A stretch of DNA of 64,000 nucleotides from Selenomonas sp. (GTDB taxonomy: Bacteria > Bacillota > Negativicutes > Selenomonadales > Selenomonadaceae). The stretch spans positions 1 through 64,000 of the forward strand of contig JAGPMW010000010.1 in the NCBI GenBank assembly GCA_018052705.1, written 5' to 3'. This document shows, piece after piece, positions 17,907 to 25,772 of the stretch. How positions within the stretch are numbered: position 1 is the stretch's first letter; each line of letters opens with the position of its first letter. The notes under the pieces are model-generated. The model did not search any database. It saw nothing but the letters and a program-made list of their open reading frames with translations, and had not been told where the DNA came from. Position numbers and translations under genes: made by a program.

Positions 17907-18419
17907 ATGTTAGAGAAGCAACTTGTTGATTTGTTGAACGATCAAGTAAACATGGAGTGGTATTCGGCATATTTTTATCTGGGAATTTATGGGTACTACA
18001 CCGACAAAAACCTGGATGGTTTTGCTAACTGGTTCCATGTGCAGGCGCAGGAAGAGCGCGATCATGCCATGCTGTTTGTTACTTATTTGTTGAATAACGG
18101 CAGCAAATTGGATTTGGGCGATGTGAAAGCAGCGTCAACTTCTTTTGCCAATTATAAAGAACCTTTGCAGGCAGCTTTCCAGCATGAGCTGGCAGTAACC
18201 AAATCTATTTACAAGATTTATGATGAGGCACAGAACCTCAAAGATTTCCGCACGATGCAGTTCCTGGACTGGTTTGTCAAGGAACAAGGCGAAGAAGAAA
18301 AGAATATTGAAGATCTCGTAAAGAAGTATGATTTGTTTGGCAATGATGAGCGAGGCCTGTTCCTGTTGAATACTGAAGCGGCAGCGCGGCCTTATGTGGC
18401 GCCATCGCTGACACTTTGA
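17907..18419 (+). CDS. ftnA: Ferritin, non-haem iron storage protein
   Basis: A 170-residue ferritin that would assemble into a 24-mer shell and oxidise and store iron. Ferroxidase-type residues are visible: the Glu in MEWYSAYFYLG, the QEERDHA motif with Glu and His, and EQGEEEKN. The length fits bacterial ferritin rather than Dps. A strong GAAGGAGGAG site precedes the ATG. It is monocistronic. The Fur-type box next to its promoter fits iron-dependent control. Confidence 0.93.
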   Translation: MLEKQLVDLLNDQVNMEWYSAYFYLGIYGYYTDKNLDGFANWFHVQAQEERDHAMLFVTYLLNNGSKLDLGDVKAASTSFANYKEPLQAAFQHELAVTKSIYKIYDEAQNLKDFRTMQFLDWFVKEQGEEEKNIEDLVKKYDLFGNDERGLFLLNTEAAARPYVAPSLTL

Positions 18420-18457
18420 ACAGGCAGAGCTGCTGACAAGATTATCTATAAGACCGG

Positions 18458-18487
18458 GGACCAGCTGATAATAAGCTGGTCCTTTTT
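18458..18487 (+). terminator. Terminator after ferritin
   Basis: GGACCAGCT and AGCTGGTCC form a 9-bp stem with a 6-nt loop, followed by TTTTT. Confidence 0.9.
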
Positions 18488-18587
18488 GATTAAAAAAAGG
18501 ATAAAGGTGTTTCGTCTTTCTCCCTGCAGGATTAAGCGTGGGTGCATAGTATCGGACTACATTATTGTCGGTATAAAAGGGCGTTGT

Positions 18588-18599
18588 GGACAGGTGTCC
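18588..18599. promoter_or_regulatory. GGACA-N2-TGTCC palindrome before the chemoreceptor gene
   Basis: GGACAGGTGTCC matches the palindrome before the purine promoter (8765-8776) at all five bases of each half site. It lies just upstream of the expected -35 position. Confidence 0.4.
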
Positions 18600-18609
18600 T
18601 ATTTTCAGC

Positions 18610-18628
18610 CAAAGCGCTTTGCTATAAT
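18610..18628 (+). promoter_or_regulatory. LacI-type operator overlapping the chemoreceptor promoter
   Basis: CAAAGCGCTTTG (18610-18621) is a perfect 12-bp palindrome with the central CG typical of LacI/CcpA-family operators. It sits directly before a perfect TATAAT (18623-18628), that is, inside the spacer. No good -35 box is visible (about TATTTT), so the promoter may need an activator. A bound repressor would block it. Confidence 0.45.
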
Positions 18629-18701
18629 AATGATATTGATATAACACTTTTTGTATTTTCGGATAAGTTCGAGAATGGAATCAATCGTGGGGGGACAGGA
18701 T

Positions 18702-20408
18702 ATGAAATGGTTAAGTAATATGAAAGTTACAGCAAAGATTGTTTGCCTTATTGCCATGGCCGGTATTGCTCTGGCGACCGTAGGATGGACAGGCGCTTCC
18801 TATTTGCGCGCGGTACAAGCGGATATGGATCAGATGTATACGCAGAAGATGCAGGCGGTGCGGCTGCTTAGTGAATGTTCCATTACGGTGCGTGCAGTAC
18901 AGGCTCGTATTTTAGAGAATGTAAGTCTGACGGATAGAAAGCAGATTGAGAAGAATAAAAGGGATATCCAGAACTATATGGATGCTTATGAAAAGACTTG
19001 GCAAGAGTATGAAGCACTGGACAATGGTACAGCTTCAACCGTCGAGGTTAAAAAACATTGGCAGGATTTCCGAGGCTCTGTGGATCAGATGATGGAGCTG
19101 TCCTTAGAAGGAAATCAGAAAGGTGCCAGTGATCTTTATGGAACGAAGGCTATAAAGGAAATTATAGACTGGGATAACAGTATGGTGCCGCTTCGTCAGG
19201 CTGTTAATGATGAGGCTGAGGCCATCAACAATCAGAATCAGCAGGAAGTTCGTACCGCAATATATAGTATGTCTATAAAGACTTTGGTGGCTATGGTGCT
19301 TATGGGGGTATTTGGCTGGATGTTGATTCGGACCATTACGCATCCACTGACGGAGATGATTGGAGTCTGTCAGCGCTTGAGTGAGGGAGATTTCCGTCAG
19401 ATGGCACGTCAGATTGATCGGAATGATGAGTTCGGTGATATGGCAAATATCGTAACGATGATGCGGGAAAAATTGAATGGTCTTATGGGAAAGACGAGCA
19501 AGTCTGCGAAACAGATAGCTGCTGCATCAGAGGAACTGACCGCAAGTTCTCAACAGTCGGCGCAGGCATCTCAGCAGGTAGCAGCTTCGGTGACGCAGGC
19601 TTCCGATGCGGTAACCTGTCAGCAGCAGGGGATTGAAAAAAGTACCGAGTCTGTCCGTAAGGTGGCTGGTGCAGTGCAACAACTGCAAGGTGAGGCTGAC
19701 CGGGTGGCTTCGCATGCCAGCGCAGCTTATGATCAGGCTGTTGCGGGTAATTCGGCGATTGAGGCATCTGTTGCGCAGATTCGCAGCGTAGAAACAACAG
19801 TTGGTGAATCTGCGGCGACGGTAGATAAACTGGGGCAACGTTCGCAGGAAATTGGTCAAATTGTGGCAACGATTTCTGGTATTGCAGAGCAGACCAATCT
19901 GTTAGCATTGAATGCAGCGATTGAGGCAGCACGGGCTGGCGAACAGGGGCGTGGATTTTCGGTGGTTGCAGATGAGGTTCGCAAGTTGGCGGAGCAGTCT
20001 CAGGAAGCGGCACAGCAGATTTCTTTGCTGATCCTAGGGATACAGTCTGATACAAGTAATGCCGTCAACTCGATGAAACAGGGGAGTACCGCTGTAGCTG
20101 ATGGAGCGAAGTCGGTAGAGAATTTGCGGGCAACATTCGATCATATCCGAAACTTTGTTGATAATGTATCGAAGGAAGTTGCTGGAATGGCAGAAGCAAT
20201 TCGTGGAGTAGCAGAGGATACACAGACCATTACGGAGCATATTGCAGAAATTGATCGTCAGGGTGATAAGGTAGCATCTGAGATGCAGAGTGTTTCGGCG
20301 CTATCAGAAGAACAATCGGCTGCTGCATCGGAAATTGCTTCTGCCAGCGATTCGCTAGCCCGACTGGCACAAGAATTGCAGGTATCCCTGCAGGCCTTTG
20401 AGTTTTGA
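18702..20408 (+). CDS. Methyl-accepting chemotaxis protein
   Basis: A 568-residue transmembrane chemoreceptor. It has a first membrane helix (about 10-33), a four-helix-bundle-like periplasmic domain to about residue 195, a second helix ([15 protein letters not shown]), a HAMP domain ([10 protein letters not shown] onwards) and a long cytoplasmic coiled coil. The hairpin tip is nearly canonical: [20 protein letters not shown] followed by [19 protein letters not shown]. The ligand is unknown. The ATG at 18702 follows a GGGGGGACAGG stretch and gives a normal N-terminus, so the upstream in-frame ATG at 18651 is rejected. No che genes are nearby. Confidence 0.95.
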   Translation: MKWLSNMKVTAKIVCLIAMAGIALATVGWTGASYLRAVQADMDQMYTQKMQAVRLLSECSITVRAVQARILENVSLTDRKQIEKNKRDIQNYMDAYEKTWQEYEALDNGTASTVEVKKHWQDFRGSVDQMMELSLEGNQKGASDLYGTKAIKEIIDWDNSMVPLRQAVNDEAEAINNQNQQEVRTAIYSMSIKTLVAMVLMGVFGWMLIRTITHPLTEMIGVCQRLSEGDFRQMARQIDRNDEFGDMANIVTMMREKLNGLMGKTSKSAKQIAAASEELTASSQQSAQASQQVAASVTQASDAVTCQQQGIEKSTESVRKVAGAVQQLQGEADRVASHASAAYDQAVAGNSAIEASVAQIRSVETTVGESAATVDKLGQRSQEIGQIVATISGIAEQTNLLALNAAIEAARAGEQGRGFSVVADEVRKLAEQSQEAAQQISLLILGIQSDTSNAVNSMKQGSTAVADGAKSVENLRATFDHIRNFVDNVSKEVAGMAEAIRGVAEDTQTITEHIAEIDRQGDKVASEMQSVSALSEEQSAAASEIASASDSLARLAQELQVSLQAFEF

Positions 20409-20423
20409 ACGGTAACAGAGTTT

Positions 20424-20454
20424 GTCCTGCAGCTGATAGCTGTGGGACTTTTTT
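20424..20454 (+). terminator. Terminator after the chemoreceptor gene
   Basis: GTCC-TG-CAGCT and AGCTG-TG-GGAC pair around a 3-nt loop, followed by T6. Confidence 0.8.
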
Positions 20455-20497
20455 CTAAGGACAGATTTTACTGACTATATATAAATAAAAAGACAAC

Positions 20498-20526
20498 AAA
20501 AAAGCCGACATCCTAAGATATCGGCT
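20498..20526 (-). terminator. Terminator of the tRNA-Pro gene
   Basis: On the minus strand AGCCGATATC...TCGGCT forms a hairpin followed by TTTTTT, starting about 10 nt after the tRNA 3' end. Confidence 0.8.
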
Positions 20527-20536
20527 GATTATACAA

Positions 20537-20613
20537 TGGTCGGGATGACAGGATTCGAACCTGCGGCCTCCTCGTCCCGAACGAGGCGCGCTACCAAACT
20601 GTGCCACATCCCG
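20537..20613 (-). tRNA. tRNA-Pro (anticodon CGG), CCA encoded
   Basis: The complement folds as a cloverleaf. It has acceptor stem CGGGATG/CATCCCG, anticodon stem-loop CCTCG-TTCGGGA-CGAGG with anticodon CGG, T-arm GCAGG-TTCGAAT-CCTGT and an encoded 3' A-CCA. It closely resembles E. coli proK. One oddity is the D-stem (GCAC against GCGC), which contains an A-C mismatch in the third pair. Confidence 0.96.
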
Positions 20614-20693
20614 TAGCTACAAGAAATATTATACGCATTGTGCGCCACTGTGTCAAGTGTTTATTTTTATTTTTTTCATAGACTTCGTCTGTC

Positions 20694-20722
20694 TTGCATA
20701 ATGGACGTTTCTTTGTTAAACT
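20694..20722 (+). promoter_or_regulatory. Promoter of the TPP riboswitch/thiC transcript
   Basis: TTGCAT and TAAACT are spaced by 17 nt and place the transcript start about 20 nt before the riboswitch. Confidence 0.5.
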
Positions 20723-20749
20723 AGAGGCAGACAAACGAATAAAACGATT

Positions 20750-20831
20750 CACTAGGGGAGCAGAAATGATCTGCTGAGAGACGGATGTCGACCCTTGGAA
20801 CCTGTTGGGGTAATACCTGCGTAGGGAAGTG
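20750..20831 (+). ncRNA. TPP (THI-box) riboswitch
   Basis: All hallmark segments of the thi-box occur in order: AGGGGAGC, CTGCTGAGAGA, GACCCTTGGAACCTG, TAATACCTGCGTAGGGAAG. The CACT/AGTG ends close the basal stem. It binds thiamine pyrophosphate and switches off thiC when thiamine is plentiful, through the hairpin that follows. Confidence 0.95.
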
Positions 20832-20843
20832 ACAAGCAAGATT

Positions 20844-20878
20844 GCCGTTCAGCTACGCTGGACGGCTTTATTTTTTTT
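20844..20878 (+). terminator. Riboswitch-controlled terminator
   Basis: GCCGTTCAGC and GCTGGACGGC form a 10-bp stem (one G-U pair) with a 3-nt loop, followed by TTTATTTTTTTT. It lies 12 nt after the aptamer and 24 nt before the thiC start codon. Confidence 0.9.
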
Positions 20879-20901
20879 AGTTTTTTAGGAGGAATAGTTT
20901 T

Positions 20902-22209
20902 ATGGCAACACAAATGCAGCTGGCACGCGAGGGTAAGATCACCGATGAAATGAAACAGGTAGCGGCTGATGAGCAGATTGATGTCGAGGTCATCCGTGAA
21001 TGTGTAGCGAAAGGTACGATTGCCATTCCTGCAAATATCAATCATAAGGGGCTCAAGGCTCGCGGCGTAGGTGAGGGACTGCGGATCAAGGTTAATGCAA
21101 ATATTGGGACGTCGAGTACGTATCCGGATATCGATCCAGAGATCCTCAAGCTGGAGGAGGCAGTCAGGTGTGGTGCAGATGCCGTGATGGATCTTTCGAC
21201 AGGCAGTAATATTGATGTGTCGCGCAAAACGATTATCGAGCATTCGCCAATCATGGTCGGGACGGTTCCGCTCTATCAGGCAACGGTTCGTGCTATCCGC
21301 GAACATGGGGCTGTGGTAGACATGACCGAGGAAGATATTCTGGAGACAATCGAGAAACAGGCCAGAGATGGTGCGGATTTCATGACGCTGCACTGCGGGG
21401 TTACGCGGTCAGCCATTGAGCGTATGCGTCGTCAGGGACGTATTATGGATATCGTGAGCCGCGGGGGATCGTTCATTGCTGGCTGGATGCTGCATAATGA
21501 GCGGGAAAATCCACTCTATGAACGTTATGATGAGATTCTTGATATTTGCGAGAAGTACGATGTGACGCTCAGTCTTGGTGATGGTATGCGTCCCGGGTGT
21601 ACGGCAGATGCTACGGATCGTGGGCAGCTGACGGAGCTTATCACACTGGGGGAACTGGTGGATCGCGCCTGGAGGCGTGGAGTACAGGTCATGGTTGAGG
21701 GACCGGGGCATGTGCCTTATGATCAGATCGCAGCCAATATGACGCTCGAGAAGCGCATTTGCCGTAATGCACCGTTTTATGTGCTTGGACCGTTGGTTAC
21801 AGATGTAGCGCCGGGCTACGACCATATCACGGCTGCTATCGGTGGGACGCTGGCAGCTGTCAGTGGGGCGGATTTCCTTTGCTACGTCACACCGGCTGAG
21901 CATCTGGCGCTGCCGACGATTGAGGATGTTCATACGGGGGTCATTACGTCACGGATTGCGGCCCATGCGGCAGATCTTGTCCGTAATGTACCGGGAGCGC
22001 GGGACTGGGACCGCAAGATGGCTGAGGCGCGTAAGGTACTGGATTGGGATGCACAGATGGAGCTTGCTATTGATCCGGATCTGGCCCGTGCCAAGCGGGG
22101 GGCGCGCAATAAGGCTGGCGAGGAAGCCTGTTCGATGTGCGGCGATTACTGTGCGGTGAAGATTATCAGCAAATATTTTGACAAACCGGCTTGTCCTTGC
22201 AACGATTAA
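20902..22209 (+). CDS. thiC: Phosphomethylpyrimidine synthase (HMP-P synthase)
   Basis: A 435-residue radical SAM enzyme that rearranges AIR into hydroxymethylpyrimidine phosphate for thiamine. The unusual C-terminal cluster motif CSMCGDYC near residue 413 holds the [4Fe-4S] cysteines. SLGDGMRPG, EGPGHVPYDQI and the DVAPGYDHI segments are typical. It is the short form common in anaerobes, without the N-terminal extension of proteobacterial ThiC. Its substrate AIR comes from the nearby purine operon. A TAGGAGGAAT site precedes the ATG. Confidence 0.96.
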   Translation: MATQMQLAREGKITDEMKQVAADEQIDVEVIRECVAKGTIAIPANINHKGLKARGVGEGLRIKVNANIGTSSTYPDIDPEILKLEEAVRCGADAVMDLSTGSNIDVSRKTIIEHSPIMVGTVPLYQATVRAIREHGAVVDMTEEDILETIEKQARDGADFMTLHCGVTRSAIERMRRQGRIMDIVSRGGSFIAGWMLHNERENPLYERYDEILDICEKYDVTLSLGDGMRPGCTADATDRGQLTELITLGELVDRAWRRGVQVMVEGPGHVPYDQIAANMTLEKRICRNAPFYVLGPLVTDVAPGYDHITAAIGGTLAAVSGADFLCYVTPAEHLALPTIEDVHTGVITSRIAAHAADLVRNVPGARDWDRKMAEARKVLDWDAQMELAIDPDLARAKRGARNKAGEEACSMCGDYCAVKIISKYFDKPACPCND

Positions 22210-22333
22210 ATGGTGATCTGCCGGTACGCTGGAATGATTGAAAAAATTCTGTCTAAAAAGAAGGAATCTTCCCTGTAGATACCGAATTAACAAGTATAAA
22301 GAATAAAGCAAAACTCATTTGGGAGGTTTTATT

Positions 22334-22714
22334 ATGGGCAAGATAAAAAAAATTCTGGTTCCGGTAGATGGCTCTGTGAATGGCTGTAAGGCAGTTGATC
22401 AGGCAATCTTTTTTGCCGAGAAATGCAAGGCTGATCTTGATTTCGTCTATGTGGCCAGCAATATCAATAAAGATATTCCGAGTCATATCGTGTTTGACCG
22501 CATCTGGGAGAAAATTCCTGAAGAGATCCGTGCCTCTAAGCATGTAGAGACGGGCAATATTCCGAAGGCAATTATCCGGATCGCAGGGCAGGAGCACAGT
22601 GATCTTATCATCATGGGCAGCCGTGGACTGGGGCTCTTCAAAGGGGCATTGATTGGCAGTGTCAGTCAGAAGGTCATCGAGGAGTCGCCCATTCCAGTGA
22701 TGGTCATAAAATAA
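22334..22714 (+). CDS. Universal stress protein, UspA family
   Basis: A 126-residue single-domain Usp. It begins with the IKKILVPVDGS strand/loop and ends with GSRGLGLFKGALIGSVS, which matches the ATP-binding G-2X-G-9X-G-(S/T) pattern, so it is probably an ATP-binding type. The ATG at 22334 follows GGGAGG with proper spacing. The partner and trigger are not known. No clear promoter was found in the 120 nt after thiC. Confidence 0.9.
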   Translation: MGKIKKILVPVDGSVNGCKAVDQAIFFAEKCKADLDFVYVASNINKDIPSHIVFDRIWEKIPEEIRASKHVETGNIPKAIIRIAGQEHSDLIIMGSRGLGLFKGALIGSVSQKVIEESPIPVMVIK

Positions 22715-22722
22715 GAATCAGG

Positions 22723-22764
22723 CAGCTGCCGATGGACTTTTTAGGTTTGTCAGCAGCTGTTTTT
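22723..22764 (+). terminator. Probable terminator after the Usp gene
   Basis: CAGCTGC and GCAGCTG pair across a 23-nt loop and are followed by TTTTT. The long loop makes it a weaker candidate. Confidence 0.45.
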
Positions 22765-22809
22765 GGATGAAGTGTCATATAAGCGTTGGTTGGAAACGGG
22801 GTGTTGATC

Positions 22810-23253
22810 GTGTTGGCAAAAGAAATCATGACAAAGAACGTTATCTCGGTCAAGCCGGAAGCATCGATTCGTGAGCTGGCGGAGCTGTTGCTGGCTGAAC
22901 GGATCTCTGGCGTGCCGGTCGTGGATGATACGGGGGCGCTTTGTGGAATTGTCAGTGAGAGCGACCTCATGCGTAAGGAGATTGCGCCGGAGATGCCGGA
23001 CGAGTTGTGCATCTTAGGTGCGGTCATTTATTACAACGGGCTGCAGGAGTATCGGGATGCGTTCCGTAAGTTCGCAGCGATGACCGCGCAGGAGATTATG
23101 ACGGAAAAGGTGTTGACGGTCAAGGCTGACGATGATGTCAGCAAGGTAGCCAAGCTTATGCTGAACAAGCATATAAAAAGGCTGCCCGTCATGGATGGAA
23201 GCAGTCTGGTCGGGATCATCAGCCGCTCGGATATCGTAAAGATGCTGCTGTGA
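22810..23253 (+). CDS. CBS-pair domain protein
   Basis: About 147 residues consisting of two CBS motifs (IMTKNVISVKPEASIRELAE and IMTEKVLTVKADDDVSKVAK regions) with the usual ISGVPVVDD and IKRLPVMDG strands, so it forms one Bateman module that probably binds adenine nucleotides. No catalytic domain is attached. The start is uncertain: GTG at 22810 fits the family start LAKEIMTKNV, while GTG at 22801 and TTG at 22786 are in frame upstream. Confidence 0.85.
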   Translation: MLAKEIMTKNVISVKPEASIRELAELLLAERISGVPVVDDTGALCGIVSESDLMRKEIAPEMPDELCILGAVIYYNGLQEYRDAFRKFAAMTAQEIMTEKVLTVKADDDVSKVAKLMLNKHIKRLPVMDGSSLVGIISRSDIVKMLL

Positions 23254-23261
23254 AGCTGAAC

Positions 23262-23313
23262 CTGAACACCAAAGGAGGTCTTCGTATTTACGAAGACCTC
23301 CTTTGGCGTTCAG
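23262..23313. terminator. Long hairpin between convergent genes
   Basis: CTGAAC-CCAAAGGAGGTCTTCGTA pairs almost perfectly with its complement across a very short loop. It lies between the converging CBS and AI-2E-type genes, so it may end both transcripts. There is no clean T-run on either side. Confidence 0.6.
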
Positions 23314-23316
23314 GGG

Positions 23317-24366
23317 CTACTTTTCCTGCTTTTTGGCGAGCCAGCGGGAATCACAGCGACGTTTGCGGGCCTGAATGCGGTCATCATAGATGTCCTCAAT
23401 TACCAGCTTACATATAACGATGAATGGTACGGCGAGGAACATTCCAGGGGCACCGAGCAGCTCACCGCCAAGGATGATCCCGAGGATGATGGCGATTGGA
23501 TGGAGGTTCAGCGACTTGCCAATCAGCGTCGGGTAGACGAAGTTATGGTTGATTTGTGTCAGAATGAGGTAGAAGCCGGCTGTCTGCAGTGCGATAAAGG
23601 GATCTTCGGTAGCGGTCAGCAGCGTGCCGAAAGCCGAAGCTACGGTCGGTCCGAGTACCGGGATGAACTCACAGATACCGGAGACCATACCAAATACTGA
23701 TCCGTATGGCAGTCCGCGCAGCGTGAAGTAGAGGAAGACAATGATGGCTGTAATGCAGCAGATAACAAGCTGGCTGCAGATATAGGTGCGCAGTGCTGCC
23801 AGAATGCGGTTGAACAGTTTCATGACACGGCCGTAATCATTAGTAGGGAAACGGCTCACAAGATAGGATTTGATTTCGTCACCGTCTTTGAGCAGATAAA
23901 AGGTAACGAAGAGAATGATCACGATATCGATAATCTTGCTGAAGAGGGAAATCAGCATGGACAGTGACGATTTCAGGGCATCGACACTGGCAGATTTTAA
24001 TTCCGTCCAGACATTGCCCAGCTCGTCATTCAGAAAGTCTGAGTTTGACAGGATCGTAATATTTTGCAATTTTTCGCTGATCTGTGGGAAGTCGGTGACG
24101 AATTTTGTAAGGGTTGGTACGAAAGTGCTGGATACAATAGTCAGCAGGGCGATGGTCAGCAGCAGAAAGGAGATCAGGACTATGCCAGCAGCTGCGGCCC
24201 GCGGAATCTTGCGGCTGAGCCGTTCGACAAGTGGGGTCAGCAGCAGCTGGAGCAGCAGAGAAATGAAGATAATGAAAGCGAGTTGCGGCAGGTACCAGAA
24301 GGTGGATAACATCACGGTGAAGGTGATACCGAGCAGAATTGAGGTGCGGTAGGCTTTTAGATGCAT
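23317..24366 (-). CDS. AI-2E family permease (PerM/YdiK/YueF type)
   Basis: A 349-residue membrane protein with about eight helices: two N-terminal hydrophobic segments, a soluble loop of about 100 residues, then a C-terminal helix cluster with the family's PYGSVFGMVSGICEFIPVLGPT and LLGAPGMFLAVPF motifs. Members have been linked to AI-2 export or Na+/H+ antiport. The substrate here is unknown. AAAGGAG lies ahead of the ATG, and a TATAAT on the minus strand (complement of 24422-24427) may be its -10. Confidence 0.88.
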   Translation of the reverse strand: MHLKAYRTSILLGITFTVMLSTFWYLPQLAFIIFISLLLQLLLTPLVERLSRKIPRAAAAGIVLISFLLLTIALLTIVSSTFVPTLTKFVTDFPQISEKLQNITILSNSDFLNDELGNVWTELKSASVDALKSSLSMLISLFSKIIDIVIILFVTFYLLKDGDEIKSYLVSRFPTNDYGRVMKLFNRILAALRTYICSQLVICCITAIIVFLYFTLRGLPYGSVFGMVSGICEFIPVLGPTVASAFGTLLTATEDPFIALQTAGFYLILTQINHNFVYPTLIGKSLNLHPIAIILGIILGGELLGAPGMFLAVPFIVICKLVIEDIYDDRIQARKRRCDSRWLAKKQEK

Positions 24367-24449
24367 AAGAGAATGCTCCTTTGATCGGCAGAGACGTAAT
24401 GGAACGCATAGTTACAATATCATTATAGCAAACTTGTTGCAGGAATGCA

Positions 24450-24507
24450 GAGAAAAAGAAAACCCTCCCACAAGCCGGCTCCAAAATTGGAAACTTGTGG
24501 AAGGGTG
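24450..24507 (-). terminator. Terminator of the M48 peptidase gene
   Basis: On the minus strand ACCCTTCCACAAG and CTTGTGGGAGGGT pair, followed by TTTTCTTTTTC. Confidence 0.85.
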
Positions 24508-24524
24508 GGATTATATTGGTAAAT

Positions 24525-25598
24525 TTATTTAATCTTGTTCAGGCGTTGAGCCAGTGTATCAGCATCTTCGTCACCAGCAACGCAGGTCATGATCGGCTGA
24601 CTGCCGAGCATGACTGTATTGCCATCCGTTGTAGCAGCATTTTTGGACTGACCGTTATGATAGGCAGCAGACAAATTGCCCATGACAAAATAAGAACGTT
24701 CTTTGGCACTCATTCCGCCTGCGGCTGCCGGCGTAGCGAACACCTGCGTGTTGACTTTTATGATCCCGTCCTGAGCGGTGACGTGCCCATCGCTGTACTG
24801 GGTCAGTTTCTTCACATAGGTATCGCGGCGGCTGTCATCAGCCGGGTGGTCTGACAGGAACTGGTTGACTGCACTGGGACGGCTCTTCTGGAGATCCATG
24901 ACGCGCTGCCAGACGGCGGCACAGGCACCAGGATTGTAGTTGGTGTGTGTGATGTAGTCGAAGGCCAGTGCATCAGCTTCGCGTTCCATCGGTTTGGTGA
25001 TGTTGCGGTTATTGATGACCTGAGCCATGACAGCACCTGCCTGGCTGCCGGTAGCTGCACCAAGGATTTCCATATTGAGGGATTGACGGGCTCCCTTAGC
25101 CGGATGATCCTTTTGCCCATGACCCATCTCGTGACCAAGTACGACCGCAATCTCATCTTCGTTGGTCAGGACTTTGTAAAGGCCGGTATTGACACTCAGA
25201 TTATGACCGAGACTGCAGAAGGCGTTGAAGCTGTCCTGTGAATTAATGAAGTAATTGTACGGTTTATTGTAGACGGTAGCGTCAACGGAACCAATCCCTG
25301 CGGTCAGGTTGGTCATAATGCGTTCGAGCTGCTGGTTCAGCGCCCAGTCGTCGTTGACGCCATATTCCTTCTTCATGGACTGCAGGAATTCCTGCCGGCC
25401 CTCTTCTGTGTCATTGTATTTATGCAACACTTCGTTCAGCTGGGAATGGGCGGCAATACCGTTGGCAATGGCACCAAAAATATTGGAACCAGCGGCACTG
25501 GCTGTTGGCATTGGCGCAGCGCCGAATACCATCGGCATTGCTAAAAGGCTCGCTGCCAGCGTTCCCGTTATCTGTCGTTGTAGTTGCTTCTTGTTCAT
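24525..25598 (-). CDS. Secreted M48-family zinc metallopeptidase
   Basis: A 357-residue protein with an N-terminal signal peptide (hydrophobic stretch ending near APMPTASA-AG, cut around residue 36). The zinc motif HEMGH sits in AVVLGHEMGHGQKDHP, and the third ligand Glu is in EREADALAFDY, as in BepA/Loi-like M48 peptidases that act in the periplasm on misfolded outer-membrane proteins. A periplasmic housekeeping role is inferred from the family. A perfect palindrome overlaps its likely -10 region. Confidence 0.9.
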   Translation of the reverse strand: MNKKQLQRQITGTLAASLLAMPMVFGAAPMPTASAAGSNIFGAIANGIAAHSQLNEVLHKYNDTEEGRQEFLQSMKKEYGVNDDWALNQQLERIMTNLTAGIGSVDATVYNKPYNYFINSQDSFNAFCSLGHNLSVNTGLYKVLTNEDEIAVVLGHEMGHGQKDHPAKGARQSLNMEILGAATGSQAGAVMAQVINNRNITKPMEREADALAFDYITHTNYNPGACAAVWQRVMDLQKSRPSAVNQFLSDHPADDSRRDTYVKKLTQYSDGHVTAQDGIIKVNTQVFATPAAAGGMSAKERSYFVMGNLSAAYHNGQSKNAATTDGNTVMLGSQPIMTCVAGDEDADTLAQRLNKIK

Positions 25599-25630
25599 AA
25601 AAAAAATCCTCCTGTAAATAAATCGTATCC

Positions 25631-25647
25631 ATACTTATTATAAGTAT
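25631..25647. promoter_or_regulatory. 17-bp palindrome over the -10 region of the M48 gene
   Basis: ATACTTAT-T-ATAAGTAT is a perfect 8-1-8 palindrome about 33 bp upstream of the minus-strand ATG at 25598. The minus-strand sequence contains TATAAT, so a bound protein would cover the -10 box. The spacing pattern resembles Fur/PerR-family sites. ATACGAT occurs as a direct repeat on both sides. Confidence 0.45.
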
Positions 25648-25716
25648 ATCGTATTTTTACTACATTTTGGGCAGTCCTTTATAGAATTAATCGAATTTTA
25701 AGGAATGAAGAAAGAT

Positions 25717-25745
25717 TTGAGAAAATTGTTAGAATTTGCTATGAT
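25717..25745 (+). promoter_or_regulatory. Sigma-A promoter of the kinase-like gene
   Basis: TTGAGA and TATGAT are 17 nt apart. The predicted start is only about 20 nt before the start codon. Confidence 0.7.
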
Positions 25746-25772
25746 AGTAGAATATAAAGGAGCGTGATCTTC

